The notes beneath the pieces were generated by a model. It saw nothing but the letters and a program-made list of their open reading frames with translations. It did no database searches and had not been told where the DNA came from. From Impatiens glandulifera (lineage: Eukaryota > Streptophyta > Magnoliopsida > Ericales > Balsaminaceae), in NCBI RefSeq assembly GCF_907164915.1, contig NC_061863.1, positions 24,843,710 through 24,907,709 of the forward strand: a stretch of 64,000 bases of DNA, in the 5' to 3' direction. This document shows, piece by piece, positions 22,571 through 35,419 of the stretch; position 1 is the first letter of the stretch, and every line of letters begins with the position of its first letter. The position numbers were made by a program, and so were the translations under genes.

Positions 22571-23540
22571 GAGATGACTCTTGAAGAGTATGAAAAGGTA
22601 CTTGAAGAAAAGAGGAAGGCTTTGCAGGCATCGAAGACTGAGGAAAGTAAGGTTCCAATTGACAAAGAGTTTGAATCCATGCAGCTTTTGTCGAGCAAGA
22701 AAACTGATGAAGAGATTTTTGTGAAATTGGTGAATTATCTCAAGTTTCCTGTTTAAATATAGAGTTCTATTTTATAACACATTCTCTCTAATTTGGGGTT
22801 TATCTTTCTAATTTATAGGGTTCTGAAAAGGATAAGCGTAAAGATGCTACTGAAAAGGAGGATGAAAAGGAGGAAAGAGCCAAAAAAGTATGGCAATATT
22901 ATACATATTTCTTTTGTTATCACTTAATTGTTATCCTAGTTGATTATCATGTTTACCTTCTTCTTTCATTCATTAATGTTATCCAATTTTATCAAATTTC
23001 TTTTCCGTTCTACAAATTTTCATGGAAAAACATGTCCCTTGAATAATTTTCTTTCTAAATATGTTTTCATAACTTTTTCAGTATTTCCTTGATCAGTGAT
23101 GTTTATCACACAACATTGGCTGTATTTCCTTGATTCAGTATCTCATGGTATGAAACACATTAAAAAGTTGACTATTTGGAGTTATTTAGGTTAAATGACT
23201 AAAATATCATTTGTTTTATCTAATGGTAACGTTAAATTACAATATTAAGTATAGGGTCAGCTGAACTCCTCTCTCAGCAGAGGCCACATACCCTACTAAA
23301 TTGTATATCAGTTTTTTTTTGTTTTTAATATCCCTTGTTTACATAATGCAGTCTGTTAGCATAAATGAGTTTCTGAAGGCTGCTGAAGGGGAAGCATATT
23401 ATGGTCGTGGTCGTGGCAGAGGAGGTCGTGGGCGCAATGGCTCGAGACCTGGTTATGGTGGAAGAGGGTACAATGTGGAAACTTTTGCTGCTGCTCCTTC
23501 CATTAATGAGGCTAATTTCCCATCTCTAGGTGGAAAATAA
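22571..23540 (+). pseudogene. RGGA-like 3' fragment, copy 3 (exons 4-6 intact)
   Basis: Exons 22571-22729, 22819-22887 and 23352-23540 are all open, in phase and flanked by GT/AG. Exon 5 has six A before the donor, which keeps frame. It ends FPSLGGK and stop like the others. Upstream RGG-box and acidic exons are missing, because sequence switches to the Mutator block at about 22267. It could encode only the C-terminal ~140 residues if some promoter drove it. Confidence 0.85.
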
Positions 23541-24640
23541 ATCGGTTGTTGGGTTCTCAATTTTTTCTCCAGATACATTTGCAATTTTTTCTCTTCTTTC
23601 CTATTGGAATATTATGATGATAACCATAAGAGGACTAATAATGGCGTCTTGTGTATCAAAGTTAGTCAGTCTGGAGAGAAGATTATGTGCTCCCCCTACT
23701 ACTACTACCCTAATATTATTTATGTTTTATTATTACGTTCCTTTGGTATATTTTAACAATGATTGTTAGGTTCCACTAAATTATGACTTTCAAGTTTGAT
23801 CAATAACATTTTTGGTTTATTCATAAATGTAATGTCGTTTCTCAGGTGGTGGGATTTGAAATGCTCATTGATTCATAGGTAACAATTATTCATTAAGATG
23901 AGTTTTGATTGACCTTGGTTAATAATGTTTTTGGGTACTCAAAAAGAAAGTTGTTAGGACTTACTCTTTTGAATTACAAAGAAACATTTAGTGAAAAGTT
24001 TTGTGTAGATAATGTTGGTTTCTTTTTGATAGTTTTATAAACTACATTTCAACTATAATCTTGCCTTTGAGTGAAGTGTTTCAACACAGAGACATGGGTC
24101 AACTTGAATATTTTCCTAGTGCCATGCATTACTAACTATTTTATAAACTAATATTGAACAAATTCCTAATTTTAGGTGAATAGTTTTCTGCATCTTTCTT
24201 TCTCCATCAACACAACCAACATCATTGAATCATAGTTTCTTATTATTCTTCTAATAAGTATGTTTGAAGGTATTCACACACTTGTTTTTTTAGAGTGTAT
24301 AGATTTGGGTTAGATACAATACAACCCGAATTCATTGTCTTATGACAAGACCAAAGGTTGAAGCAGGGTTACAAAAGAATCATCTATATGATGATACTAT
24401 GAAATGAAATTGGTTCTATTCTTATCCTTACATAAATAACCATAACCATTTCATTTTTTCAAAACACAAGTCATCTAAGTTAACATTCAGAAATATCTAG
24501 TGTTTCAAAACAAAATCCCAACACAAAAACATAGAAAACACATAAAAAGGACGAGAAAATAAAATGACAAGCTGCCGAGGATTATAGATAGGTAGAAAAT
24601 CCAGCCATGAGTGAACTAATCATCAAAATCCCTCCGGTGG

Positions 24641-25063
24641 CTACCACCTGGGGCGGGGAAAGATCATGCCTCGTCGCCTAACAGTCTCCAAGAGATCAAC
24701 TTCTTCTTCAGAATCAGAATCGCCATCATCATCACCAGCACACATTTGTAAAAAATCCAGAAGAGCCTTAAAGTTCTCATTATTAGGGTTCACGCTAGAA
24801 ACCTCTGTTTCGTCCATATAGACATACTCATAGCCATCTCCGCCTTCGATTCCCCGATCTGGTGCCGGTTCCTTCTCCTGCGAACTGTCGTCGGCTATAG
24901 AACCCTCGGGAGGGGGCTGGAAAACCACATCATCTTTAGGGCTTTCTGGAGGAGAGACCATTACAATTCTTTCAAGTTGCGTATCATCGTCTGTCGAATG
25001 CGGCGTAAGATCGAAGTCATCGTCGTAATCGGAGAATACCTCAGATTCTACTTCTTTGTTCAT
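24641..25063 (-). CDS. Acidic protein, copy C (140 aa, lacks the DPYGYMLDEC motif)
   Basis: The ORF begins MNKEVESEVFSDYDDDFDL. Compared with copies A, B and D, an N-terminal segment of about 30 residues containing DPYGYMLDEC to PFAGE is deleted in frame. The remainder (SPPESPKDDVVFQPPPEG, ADDSSQEKEPAP, YEYVYMDETEVSSV) is retained and ends RGMIFPRPRW, then TAG. Loss of the family's most conserved motif makes function doubtful, although the frame is open. Confidence 0.55.
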   Translation of the reverse strand: MNKEVESEVFSDYDDDFDLTPHSTDDDTQLERIVMVSPPESPKDDVVFQPPPEGSIADDSSQEKEPAPDRGIEGGDGYEYVYMDETEVSSVNPNNENFKALLDFLQMCAGDDDGDSDSEEEVDLLETVRRRGMIFPRPRW

Positions 25064-25200
25064 CTCGAGAAGGTGGTTTAGGTTCCTGCGATAAGTGCGA
25101 ATTAGGTCAAATCCCTTCTTCGTTTAAATCATGATAAAAAAGATGTGAAATGTTCAAAAAGAAACTTCAACTTTCACAAAACATTCAAATTATAATTTAA

Positions 25201-26200
25201 TTTTTATGGCTATTTAATTCTTACTTTGATTATAAGTTTTATAAAACGGTAGATTTTGATTAAGCTTTTTTAAACGATACCATAAAGTTTCATTCAATCT
25301 CATTTGTTTTTTATATTTATAATATTATTTAATAATTAATATTATACATAATGTTATATATATTTTAAATAATTTTATTTTATATATTAATAAATTATTT
25401 AAATTTATATTTATATATTTTAAAAAAAATTATATGAATATAATAATTTTATAAATGATTATTAATATATAGTTTTAATTAAATATATAGTATATTATAT
25501 TATGAAATAATGAATATAAATATATATATTTAGTATTTGCATGTTTTTTGTTTAAAATTTTAAAGAACATATGTTGGAGTTTGATATTAATTTAAATATT
25601 AGCTCCAATAAATTAATATACATCTAAATTAGATTATTAAAAAAATAATAAAAAATGTGAACATATATTATATATATATATATTTATTTATGTTTTATTA
25701 TCATAATAATTTTATATAAATATATAAAAACTAGAAAGAATAAAATAAGTGAGAGAGAATTATTAAAAAATTATTAAAAATAGATTGAATAAATTAGATA
25801 GAATGAATAAAATATATTAGATAGAGATGAAATAATTGAGATATAATAAATAAAAAATATTAAATGCTGGAATTATAAATTTAAACGATGAAGGAGTAGT
25901 TAAAAAAAATTGTGTTTAAACGCAAAATGTGTTTAATTACAATTTTCATTCTTATTACACAAAATTATTATTAGACAAACTCAGTATGCAACGTTTAAAC
26001 GCTGAATAATTGTGGCCAATAATCTCAAATTATACCTAACTAGTATGTAGTTCCGTGTATTTGCACAAGAAAAGATATAAAATCGAGAAAAATAAATTAC
26101 GGTTAAAATGTGATAACATTTTTAATTTACTCTCACATATATATCCAAATTAACCACAGCTCTCGACCCGGCAATCCGAACACTTTGAAAATTAAACATC

Positions 26201-26236
<36 letters not shown>

Positions 26237-26580
26237 AAAAGTTGAACTTATATTATTAAAACATTCCGCGTTCATCAAATTTCTCCCTTTTTGATTATTT
26301 TATTTAAAATATTCAAAACCATGTGTCCGGTGGTCGTTTAAAGAGTTTGTTGTTTTGAAAAATATTTTAGAAAAGACTTTGGAAAATTTTGAGAAAAATT
26401 TAGACTTTGAAAGACTTTGAAAAATTTTGAGAAAAATTTTATCTATAAATTTCTCCATTTTTTATTATTTTATTTAAAATATTCAAAACCATGCAAGAAT
26501 TAAGAAATAGGCCGGTTTTCCAAAAATACTTTATATATATATAATATTATAAGGTAGACATAAAATAAATAAGTGGAAGT
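25201..26580. other. AT-rich intergenic DNA with a dispersed repeat and a TA microsatellite
   Basis: No gene seen. 26110-26290 is the reverse complement, diverged, of 37705-37830 (shared 'aatataagttcaa' and 'ataatgatg' phrases). (TA)n lies at 26202-26233. A ~45-bp phrase around 'ttatttaaaatattcaaaac' is repeated at about 26282-26325 and 26450-26495. Confidence 0.6.
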
Positions 26581-29167
26581 TTATTCCTTCTTCCTATCGT
26601 TCTTCTTGTTGTCCTTGTATATAATTCCTCGGAGGTACTTAGACAATAATCCTTTTCCTAGATTGCACGGATCGAATCCCGGTCTGGAGGAGGATGCTCG
26701 TGTGCCCGAGTAACCGGTTACTGGTGAAGGCCGTGTTGGTGGAGCAGGAGGTGCTTGATAAACCGGAGTTCGGTGAGGAATGGGACTTGGAGGAACTATT
26801 CGCAGTGGCATCATATCGATCGGAGCAACCCGCGTTCTTTTCTTCAGCGGTGGAACATTTTCCTCACTTTCATCGGAGTCCGATTGTTCCAAGTTGAGTG
26901 GTGATACACCGGTTGGTTCAGCAGAGTCGTCCATCGACGTTTGAGCCATTTTAACCGCTGTCTTTTCGGCTTGTTTTCTCTTTTTCGTCTCGGCTCGTGT
27001 TGTATGGATAGCCGAAATAGAGGATGTAGCTGCTTTCTATTTTGGATCGGCATTCTCTGCTTCATCAACCTATCGGGCCATTTCCGCATCCGTCTGTTCC
27101 CTTTCCTTTAAGATTCGCAGTCTTTCATTTTCTTCCTCTTGGAATTTTAAGGCTGTCATCTCATTCTCTTTGATCCATGCTTCGTCGGCTGCTATTTTAG
27201 CCGCGATCAATTCTTCAAGTTGTGCTGAAACCGCTTTCAATGAATAGTCGGTTTGAGCATGTCCCTCTTCAAGGGTTACAATCCTTTGATCCGTTGAGTT
27301 GAGCCGTTGGTTCGTAGACTCAATCAACCGGTGAGTTGTTTCTGTTCGTTCCTCCATCTTCGCCTGCCATGGTGCGATAGTGTCTCGAAAGAGTTTTTCA
27401 AGGCATTCCTTGATCATTTCTTTAGATATAGCAGACTCCATCGGTTGATCTTTGCGTGGAGACTCATTCTGACCGGATAACAGATTATCCGTTCCGGTGC
27501 CTATATTCTGTCGGTCAGAAGACTTACTCGAAGAAGTCTTGGCCGGGGACTTTGGTTGAGGAGAGGCGCTGACGACCTTTCTTGAAGTTTGACAGGCGTC
27601 AGGCTCTGTTCTTTGTAACCTTTCTTCATCATCAAATTCTGACCGAGAAAGTTGGGGAGCGTCATTTTCTTGACCGGTTTCTGATTCCAGCCGTGTCATT
27701 GTGTCATCAAATCTTGAGCCGATTTCTTTAGTGCCTCCAGCACCATCTAATCAATGACGGTCATCTCATGGCATTGTTGTTGTATGTCGAGGATGGACTC
27801 GGTGACTTCTTTTAACATGGCGTGTGTCTCCACTAGCATTCCTCTATTAAGAGCAACCGCAACGTTCTTCGTTCTTGCCAGATCAAACACCGTCTTCTCA
27901 AGTTCCACCAGCGTTTCCCATTTCAGATGGGCAGGACATTCGGGAATCACGTCGGCGAATCCGATTTCCGTTCTTATAGAAGCCCATTCATAGAAGACGT
28001 TACTACGTTCGTGTGCTTTCTTATTGAGCTGCTTTATGATTTCGGACACAACCGAATCTCCCATAGCTTTTATTAAATCCGCTTCAGATTCCGGTTGGTT
28101 GTCCAGACCGGTTTTGTTTTCAACATTACCGCTGGATGTCTTTCATCGTCATCCACTTAATCAACTACTTTCTCTTTTCCTTTACTGCTTGCCTTATCCG
28201 TGTTGTTTAACCGATCCCTCTCGGTTTCGTTATCAGGAGATTTAGATGAGGCATTAACCAGATGTGCTGAGTCGTCCTTGGAGCGGCTAGAAATGCTAGT
28301 CATGGAGACAGCAGGGTTTGGAACATTGGTCTGAACATTCACCGAGCCGGATGCACGAGGAGTAGATTTTGTCCTTTCGCTCCCGGTTTCTTCTGCCACC
28401 GGAGCCTTCTTCTTCTTAGGTTGAGTTTTCCTGACTTGAGCCTTCGGCTGCTTAACCTCCGAGACTTTCGTCTTGCCGGTTCTCGTAAAATGTACGGATT
28501 TTACTATCTTACTGTTTGGAAGGAAAATACCTGGGCCGATCTTGATGTTAAGATGAAGTAGTAGTTTGCCTAGTTGTATAGCGTATCCCTGAGATCGGTT
28601 TGAATTAGAGTCCACCATCTCACATAGGTTGGAGAAGATTACTTCTGCCTAGTTAATCTTTTCTCCTTTGACTATGCCAACCATTATTTCAATCTTTAAA
28701 CTGGTGAGACTATCAAAGTTTCCTCCCCTTGCATGAATTAATTTGGATATGATGTCGTAGAGTGGCATGTATTCAGGTTTCAGGTCGCCTTTCTTACCGG
28801 ATATTGTCACCGGTTCGTTGGTGTTGGAGATGTCACAGCAAACCGCCAGGGTTTCATTTTCATCCCCATCCTCGGTGAAGTCACGACCCTCCGTTGGTAA
28901 CTGAAAAACCTCAGCAAGTAGTTCCTTTGTGACATCAAAGGTTTGTCCACCGACCGTCGTGGAGATGGTTTCGTCATGTAGTATGGCGTTCGTGAAGAAC
29001 TCCATCACCGCATCCTGATAGATGACGAACGGACTGTTCAGGAAGTTTTCCAGACCCGAGGCTGTTATTAACTCCATTACGTGTCGAGCTTCTTCCGAAC
29101 CATTACTTCGAATATCTTCGAAGTCGACTTGCACGATGTGGACAAAGAGAGCGGAATCCCAACCCAT
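26581..29167 (-). pseudogene. Retroelement-associated 'LPTEG' ORF (plant transposon/env-like type), broken by stops
   Basis: It starts MGWDSALFVHIVQVDFEDI (29167). The N-terminal domain includes EFFTNAILHDETIS, AEVFQLPTEGRDF, a basic Lys/Pro-rich middle (28157-28500), a coiled-coil-like stretch (IESTNQRLNSTDQRIVTLEEG, near 27300) and a Pro-rich C-terminus ending KKNDRKKE (26581). Stops interrupt it at about 28649 (KIN then TAG), 28157, 27747 and 27070. I recall this domain architecture from large ORF families annotated in Lamiales genomes, and it resembles the extra (env-like) ORFs of some copia elements. That assignment is from memory and would need a profile search. It is read in the same direction as its neighbour at 29541. 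Confidence 0.65.
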
Positions 29168-29267
29168 TTTAGTTTTTAGGAGTTTGATAGAAAGCTTGGA
29201 TTTTTGTAGAGTGATTGCAAGAGAGAGAGAGAGCAAAAGGCGTAAAATGAATTTGTGAGATATATTA

Positions 29268-29277
29268 TGTATTTATA
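29268..29277 (-). promoter_or_regulatory. TATA-box candidate for the 29167 ORF
   Basis: The minus strand reads CTATAAATAC about 100 bp upstream of the MGWD start, followed by a GA/CT-rich leader (29219-29232). Spacing is typical for a plant TATA box plus 5' leader. Confidence 0.5.
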
Positions 29278-29540
29278 GATCGCGTGGGATGCGTCTCAGA
29301 ATGCGAATCGGCGCATTGAATGATGTGAACTGTCAAATCAATGAAAGGGCGCCAAAGTTTCCCTCCAAAACTGTTAGCGGTAACTTTGAGCGGTAAAGTT
29401 TTGATGACAGGTAATGATTTAATCGGCAATGATTTTTAATTATAAGAATAGAAATACACTGACATATTGAAAATAGAACCGATGTGATATCAGATAGAAA
29501 ATCATGAGCGGTTGAGTAAGATAACCGTTCTAGAAAGAAC

Positions 29541-30254
29541 CTAGTTATACAACCTATTAACAATCATAGTCATCTTGTCTTCCACCGATTCCTTGGTGAG
29601 GACATTCGTCGGATTCACCGGTGATCCCGGTCCAAGAGTTGGGGCGATTGATCGAATGATTCGGCTTAGCTGAGGAGCGTAGCCGAGCTTCCTCTTGGTT
29701 TCGACCATTGTTTTCAAATTGTCAAAAATAACCGAGGCCCAATTGATGGGAGTTGGACTTACAATGTAGGTCATCATATCGAAAGCCTTTTTGGTGTAGT
29801 TCTGATTCGGAACTTGACACAGAATGGATCGGTTGACGATCTCATGAAGAATTTGGATGTAAAGTGCAAGGTTGGCTTTGAGGCCGTTGTTTTGAACCGG
29901 AGTTTCAGAGATAGAGAACAGGTCAGCATACTCATCATGCGTCCTGTTCACCTGAGGTGGGAAATCCGAAAATCCCTCAGTCGGCAGGTTGAATATTTCA
30001 GCGATTGTGTCCTCCAAGATTTGAATAAGAACATTGTCGTTTATGATGGAGACGATGAGATCGTCAAGCATGGAAGCATTGGAAAAGAACTCCAATACCT
30101 TAGGAAGAAGAATGGATTCGGACTCTTCCAGAAATCCGCGAAGACCGGTGTCGATGAGTGATTCAAAGAGGATCTCCTTTGTTTCAACATCATCAGAAGA
30201 GAGCACGGAATCAAAGTTAACACACAGGTAGTTTCGAAGTGTTGGGTGAGACAT
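29541..30254 (-). CDS. 'LPTEG' retroelement-associated protein, N-terminal domain only (237 aa)
   Basis: This uninterrupted ORF begins MSHPTLRNYLCVNFDSVL and contains LEFFSNASMLDDLIVSI, IAEIFNLPTEGFSDF, SPTPINWASVIFDNLKTMV and QLSRII. These align in order with the first ~240 residues of the ORF at 29167 and of the one at 50908. The long basic, coiled-coil and Pro-rich C-terminal parts are absent; the ORF ends VNRLYN, about 300 bp upstream of the next family member's TATA box. Sequence identity to its neighbour is low, so these are old paralogues, not a recent tandem copy. Function unknown. Confidence 0.55.
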   Translation of the reverse strand: MSHPTLRNYLCVNFDSVLSSDDVETKEILFESLIDTGLRGFLEESESILLPKVLEFFSNASMLDDLIVSIINDNVLIQILEDTIAEIFNLPTEGFSDFPPQVNRTHDEYADLFSISETPVQNNGLKANLALYIQILHEIVNRSILCQVPNQNYTKKAFDMMTYIVSPTPINWASVIFDNLKTMVETKRKLGYAPQLSRIIRSIAPTLGPGSPVNPTNVLTKESVEDKMTMIVNRLYN

Positions 30255-30599
30255 TTTTCAGATCATGTTTAGAGAGATGTAGGTTGTGTTCTTGCGAAAT
30301 GTGTTGTGAGCTTTGAAAGAGAGTGTGAGAGACTTCTTAAATAGAGAGTAAATGAGGATAGGATAACGTAAGGACATTAATTATAGGATTTTTGTCATTT
30401 ATGAGATGTCTTAAAATATGAGGAATATTTATGTTTTCAAAGCAAATTTCTTGGAAAGTGGGAGTTTTTGACTAGTCCGAGGTAAGGAATCTAGTTGGAA
30501 ACTAACTGAATTTAATGTTTTGTAGTTTCCATGCAACTAGAATGTAATAGGCTAAGAGTCGTTAAAATAAGAAATAGATAATATTAAACCGACATTGAG

Positions 30600-31018
30600 A
30601 CATTGGTACAGAAGGAAGGAAAGAAAAATGACATGATTAATTATACAACCGGTTCATGCAACAAAATGACCGGATGTCCGATAAAGTGGTTCCTTAGCGG
30701 CTGGAGGAGGAGCTGTCTCTCTGCTTCTTCTTCTAAGCTTTCTCGAAGCATTCGAAGAAGGAGTCGGCTGATTCTCTTGTCATGATCTGAGATGGGCTTA
30801 ATCCCACGCCCGGACAGAGAGGAACACCGAGATCGAAAAGGAGAGTGTTTATCTGAAGAATATAGCCGGTGTGACGAGTGAAGATCATTCAGATTAGGTT
30901 GTCAAAGAGCAACCTTGACCAGTTGACCGGAACATCATTTGTGATGGCGGTCATGATATCAAAGGATTTGGTGTAGAAGACATTGGTAACATCCTTTCTA
31001 AGGATGGACTTACCAACA
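30600..31018 (-). pseudogene. Fragment of a third 'LPTEG'-family ORF
   Basis: Minus-strand reading gives SFDIMTAITNDVPVNWSRLLFDN, a stop, then an HTGYILQINTLLFDLGVP-like stretch. This matches the VNWA...LF...QGYA.QL segment of the neighbouring family members. The N-terminal part is missing, and the fragment is bounded on the right by AT-rich repeat DNA beginning near 31019. Confidence 0.6.
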
Positions 31019-31320
31019 ATATAAATTTTGAATAATATCAAAATATAATTATACTGAAATATTATTAAATATATGTCATCTCTACCTCAATAATGGGATT
31101 GATTTTTTTTTAAAATTAATATATATTTTAGGTATCAAAGTATAATACCAATACCGTACAGAAAATAAGGTATACCGAAATTAAGTTATATCGAATAAGG
31201 TATACCGAAATCAATGTAAGGTAAAGGTATACATTTTTTGCATACAAAATTTTAGGTAATATATAAGCTATGGATAAAATAGTAAGGTATATCGTATCGA
31301 CTCAACCCTAAATACTAAAT
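31019..31320. repeat. Diverged relative of the hAT-type MITE at 49117
   Basis: Short phrases such as 'aaggtataccgaaatt' and 'ggtatcaaagtataatacc' recur in inverted orientation relative to 49140-49330. The segment ends 'actcaaccctaaatac'. Ends are too degraded to define a target duplication. Confidence 0.5.
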
Positions 31321-31338
31321 AAGTCATTCTCTCATTCT

Positions 31339-32870
31339 CTCACCTAAATTTCCTCTCCCCAATTATTTTTCATTTAAAATTTAATCTAAAAAAATATATT
31401 ATTAAATTTATTAATATATATACAAGATATATTTCATCTTAATTAATATTAAAATGAAATATTTTTAAAAAAATATTTTAATAAAAATAGGTTCAAACTC
31501 ATATTATTTATTTTTAAATAGATTCCAACCTCAGTTATGTTGGGTTTTTTTTCAAATTCAACTATAAACAAATATTATTTCATCGTCATTTTTATATATT
31601 AAATATTATTCAATTCATTAATTAGACGTTAACAAATTTATTTTAAAAAAATATTTTTCATTTAAAATTTATTTTATTATATATTAAAATATTTAAGTTA
31701 CTATTCAATGTTTTCTAAATAAAATAAAATTTATTTTTTATAAAATAAAAGAAATAATCTAAATCAAATATCCTGTTGATATTTCCAAGAAAAAAAAAAA
31801 ATGATGACCTATAAATAAATAGTTTTCCATACTCCTAGATTCATTATAATTATATCTATGCTGACCATATGTAATCATTCATTTTCAATTATGATTAATC
31901 TATATATGTATAATTATTATAAGATTAATTAAAAACTTTTTCAATTAAAAATTATTATTATTATTGGGCACTGTATGGATTATTAATCCAATATCATTTT
32001 CACTCACTTCTTAATCTTGTATTATTAAATTAATTAACAAAAATATTAAAATAATATTTATTTTAAATTATTATTTTTTATTTTATTTTTATAAAATTTA
32101 TTTTCTCACATAAATTTTCTTTCCCAATTATTTTTCATTTAAAATTTAATCTAAAAAAATATATTATTAAATTTATTAATATATATATATAAGATATATT
32201 TCATCTTAATTAATATTAAAATGAAATATTTTAAAAAATATTATTTTTAATAAAAATTGGTTCAAACTCATCCATTTATTTTTAAATAGATTCCAACCTA
32301 GCTATGTTGTTTTTTTTTTCAAATTTAACTATAAACAAATATTATTTCATTATTATTTTATATATTAAATATTATTCAATTCATTAATTACACATTAACA
32401 AATTTATTTTAAAATAATATTTTCTATTTAAATTTTATTTTATTATATATTAAAATATTTAAGTTACTATTCAATGTTTTCTAAATAAAATAAAATTTAT
32501 TTTCCATAAAACAAACGAAATAATCTAAGTCAAATATCCTGTTTATATTTCCAAGACAAAAAAAATGATGACCTATAAATAAACAGTTTTCCATATCCTA
32601 GATTCATTATAATATATTCTATGACAATATGTAATCATTCATTTTCAATTATGATTAATCTATATATATAATTATTATAAGATTAATTAAAAACCTTTTC
32701 AATTAAAAGATATTATTATTATTGAACACTATATGGATTATTAATCCAATATTATTTTCACTCTCTTCATACTTACATGTATTATTAAATTTATTAATAA
32801 AAATATTAAAATAATATTTATTTTAAATTATTATTTTTATTTTTTATATATATATATCCTTTAAATTCTT
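31339..32870. repeat. Direct tandem duplication, ~765-bp unit
   Basis: Unit 1 starts 'tctcacctaaatttcctc' (31339) and unit 2 'tctcacataaattttctt' (32104). They stay alignable through 'ttaatctaaaaaaatatatt', 'gattccaacct', 'tgatgacctataaataaa' and 'atggattattaatccaatat'. A more diverged third relative covers about 43790-44480. No coding sequence. Confidence 0.85.
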
Positions 32871-33974
32871 TTATTAAAATTAATTATCATCCTATAAAAA
32901 TTATTAACTATCATTATATTTTTCTCCTTTTAAATTATTCAAACCAATCCAATCCAAACACGTCCTTATTTCTTCTTGTCTATCAATTCACTTTATTTTG
33001 TCAATTATTTGATGATACAGGCCTTTTTGTTATGGATTAAAAAAAAAATCAAAAAAGAGAAAATTGATTGATGGGCGATGATTTTAAAGAAGTAATGATT
33101 ATTTTTAATAAAAAGACTTAAAGGGTATTGATATATATAAATAAAATATAAAATAATAATTTAAATTAGAAGGTATTTTAGTATTTTGGTTAATAAAAGG
33201 AGTGATGTGATTGTTGAGTAGTGATTGATTGGAAAATTGATTTGATTTGAGTTTTTTTAAATAACTAAAGAGAACAAGGCCATATATTTTTAATATTAAT
33301 CATTTTACTTTTTTAATATTTTTTTATAAATTATTAATAATATATAACTCACTATTTATTTGATTATATAATATTAACTTAATATATTTTTTTTAAAATA
33401 ATTTTAATTTTATATTAATTTAATTTTAAATATTAATAAAAAAAAGTTAAATAAAAAATATTTTATTTTAAAATAAAATTAAGAACATATTAGTTTTTAT
33501 AAATTTTATATTATTTTTTTACTTTGATCGTATATTATTTTTGAATGTACAACTTTTTTTTGTTATCTAATTTTTATCAATGATTTATAGAATAAATTAA
33601 TTAAATTTGTTAATCTTTTCAAATAAGAAAATATAATAATTGAAAATTATGATAAATAGTAAAAAAATGTGATGAGTGAAAAATGTGAAGATTATAAATT
33701 TAAATTATAAGACATTTTTCGATGTAAATTATTTAAATAACTTAATTTAATTAACATCATTTTACTTTTTTTTACTTTTACCATATTATTCAATTCATTC
33801 AAATACAAAAATATTCTTTATTTAAATAAATAAATTATTTTATCATTATATATTAATTATTTTTAAATTTTTTATAAAAAAAAATATATATATCTCTTCA
33901 AAATGAATATCAATTATTATTTTTTAAATAATCTCAATTCCACCTAGTCCTAAGTTTAAATGCTATAAAGGAAT

Positions 33975-34548
33975 GTAAAGATAAAAATGAGTTAAGCCGA
34001 GTTCAAGCGTGTTTTACTCGATTAAGTATTTATTAGCTCAATTCAAACTCGAATTCGACTAGACTATTTATTTAAAGTCTCGATTCAAAAATTTGAACTA
34101 AAATTAAAATTTTAAGTTCAAATTTTGAATCATTATTACTCTAAATAAAAGAGAAAAATTATATAAGTAAGAGATAATATAAATAAATAAAATAGTTATT
34201 GTGAATGAGGGAGAAAAATGGTAAAAGTAAAAGTAATGTAAGTGATGGTGATGAATTAGGAAACTAGGGTTGTTTATTAACTTTTCAAAAAATAAGATAT
34301 AATAATTTAGATTGTGGGTATGCATTTATGATTGTTTTTAGAAGAGAGAAAAAAAATATATGTTTTAAATTTTAATTATTAAATTATATTATATATTATC
34401 GGACTCGTAAAAGTTTGACAAGTTATCGAACAAATATTTTACGAGTTTGAGCTCAGTTTAAATATTAAATAAGTTTGGTTCGAACCATGTCAATATCAAA
34501 CTCAAATCGAGTTTTGGCTTAACGACTCGACTCATTACCGTCTTAAAG
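33975..34548. mobile_element. Probable MITE with inverted ends ('aatgagt' type)
   Basis: The left end reads TAAAGATAAAAATGAGTT and the right end, on the complementary strand, TTAAGACGGTAATGAGTC. Both continue into GTTAAGCC/GAGTTC-rich DNA that is partly inverted (33990-34090 versus 34390-34545). No target duplication was identified, and there is no ORF of note. Confidence 0.5.
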
Positions 34549-35419
34549 GAGGTAGAAAAAATTGTATTTAAAAAGAAATTTGTATTTACTGACAATTTTT
34601 TAATTTAACTATAAGTTAAAATTAGGTGGTACATTATTAGATAATCTCAGCCTTTTAAGTGAATCAATTCAAATGTAGCACAAATGTTATACTTAGTGAC
34701 TTTCCATGGACCAACTTCGTTTGGATTGATTTATTTAATATCTAAATACTTTTACCTGAAATATATATAATAATAAATTTACATAAAAAAATAATTACTA
34801 TATTTTGAAGCGATGGAATCCAATTATTATGGGATTATAAAAAATAAAAAAAAATAGGAAGAATGGGAATGATAAATTTTATTTAAATAAATTTAATGGT
34901 TAGCGTTTTGATTAAAGAGTCAACACTTGATTTAAAAAATAATCAAACAAATATTTGTATATGTGTATAAATATAATTTCACTAGAGATTTTTTTTTGGA
35001 TTGATACTCGAGGAAAGGGCTATTATATTATTAATACCCTTGAAGAACGGTCCCTACTTCACAAAATTTTAATTTATTTAGAAATTTTACATTTTATTTA
35101 ATAAATTATTTTTCAAATTTTAAAAATATATTTAAATTTGACATTTTTAGTTTTAAAATAGTAAAAAAAAATGTCAAAATACCCATGAATAATTAGAAAT
35201 TAAAATTGTACTTGAAAATATCAAATTAAACAAGTTAGATTTAAAAATAAATATAAATAGATTTTTAATTAAATATTTTTTATTAAAATATTTTAAAAAC
35301 ATTTTAAATTTGTTTTATTTTTGTTGATTTTTTTTTTAAAATAGTTTACGGCCAATAAATGTAAACAACATTTAAATTCAGAGGCTGAAAACAAATTTGC
35401 TTTAGGCATTAGTTGAGAC

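Larger units (their letters stand above)
1886..25200. repeat. Tandem segmental duplication, ~10 kb unit, two full and one partial copy
   Basis: RGGA exon 4 starts at 2135, 12613 and 22571, giving spacings of 10478 and 9958 bp. Unit starts map to the 'tgtggggtgggatg' sequence in RGGA intron 3 (about 1886, 12358, 22268). Order within a unit is RGGA 3' half (+), acidic gene (-), Mutator-like block. The third unit ends after the acidic gene near 25200, where sequence continues into what looks like the undisturbed flank, because the same flank follows the relic copy at 39260-39360. Length differences between units are accounted for by MITE insertions and array size. Confidence 0.9.

Noticed and set aside
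26694..30785. Plus-strand frames opposite the 'LPTEG' ORFs
   Set aside because: Antisense shadows; family motifs are all on the minus strand.
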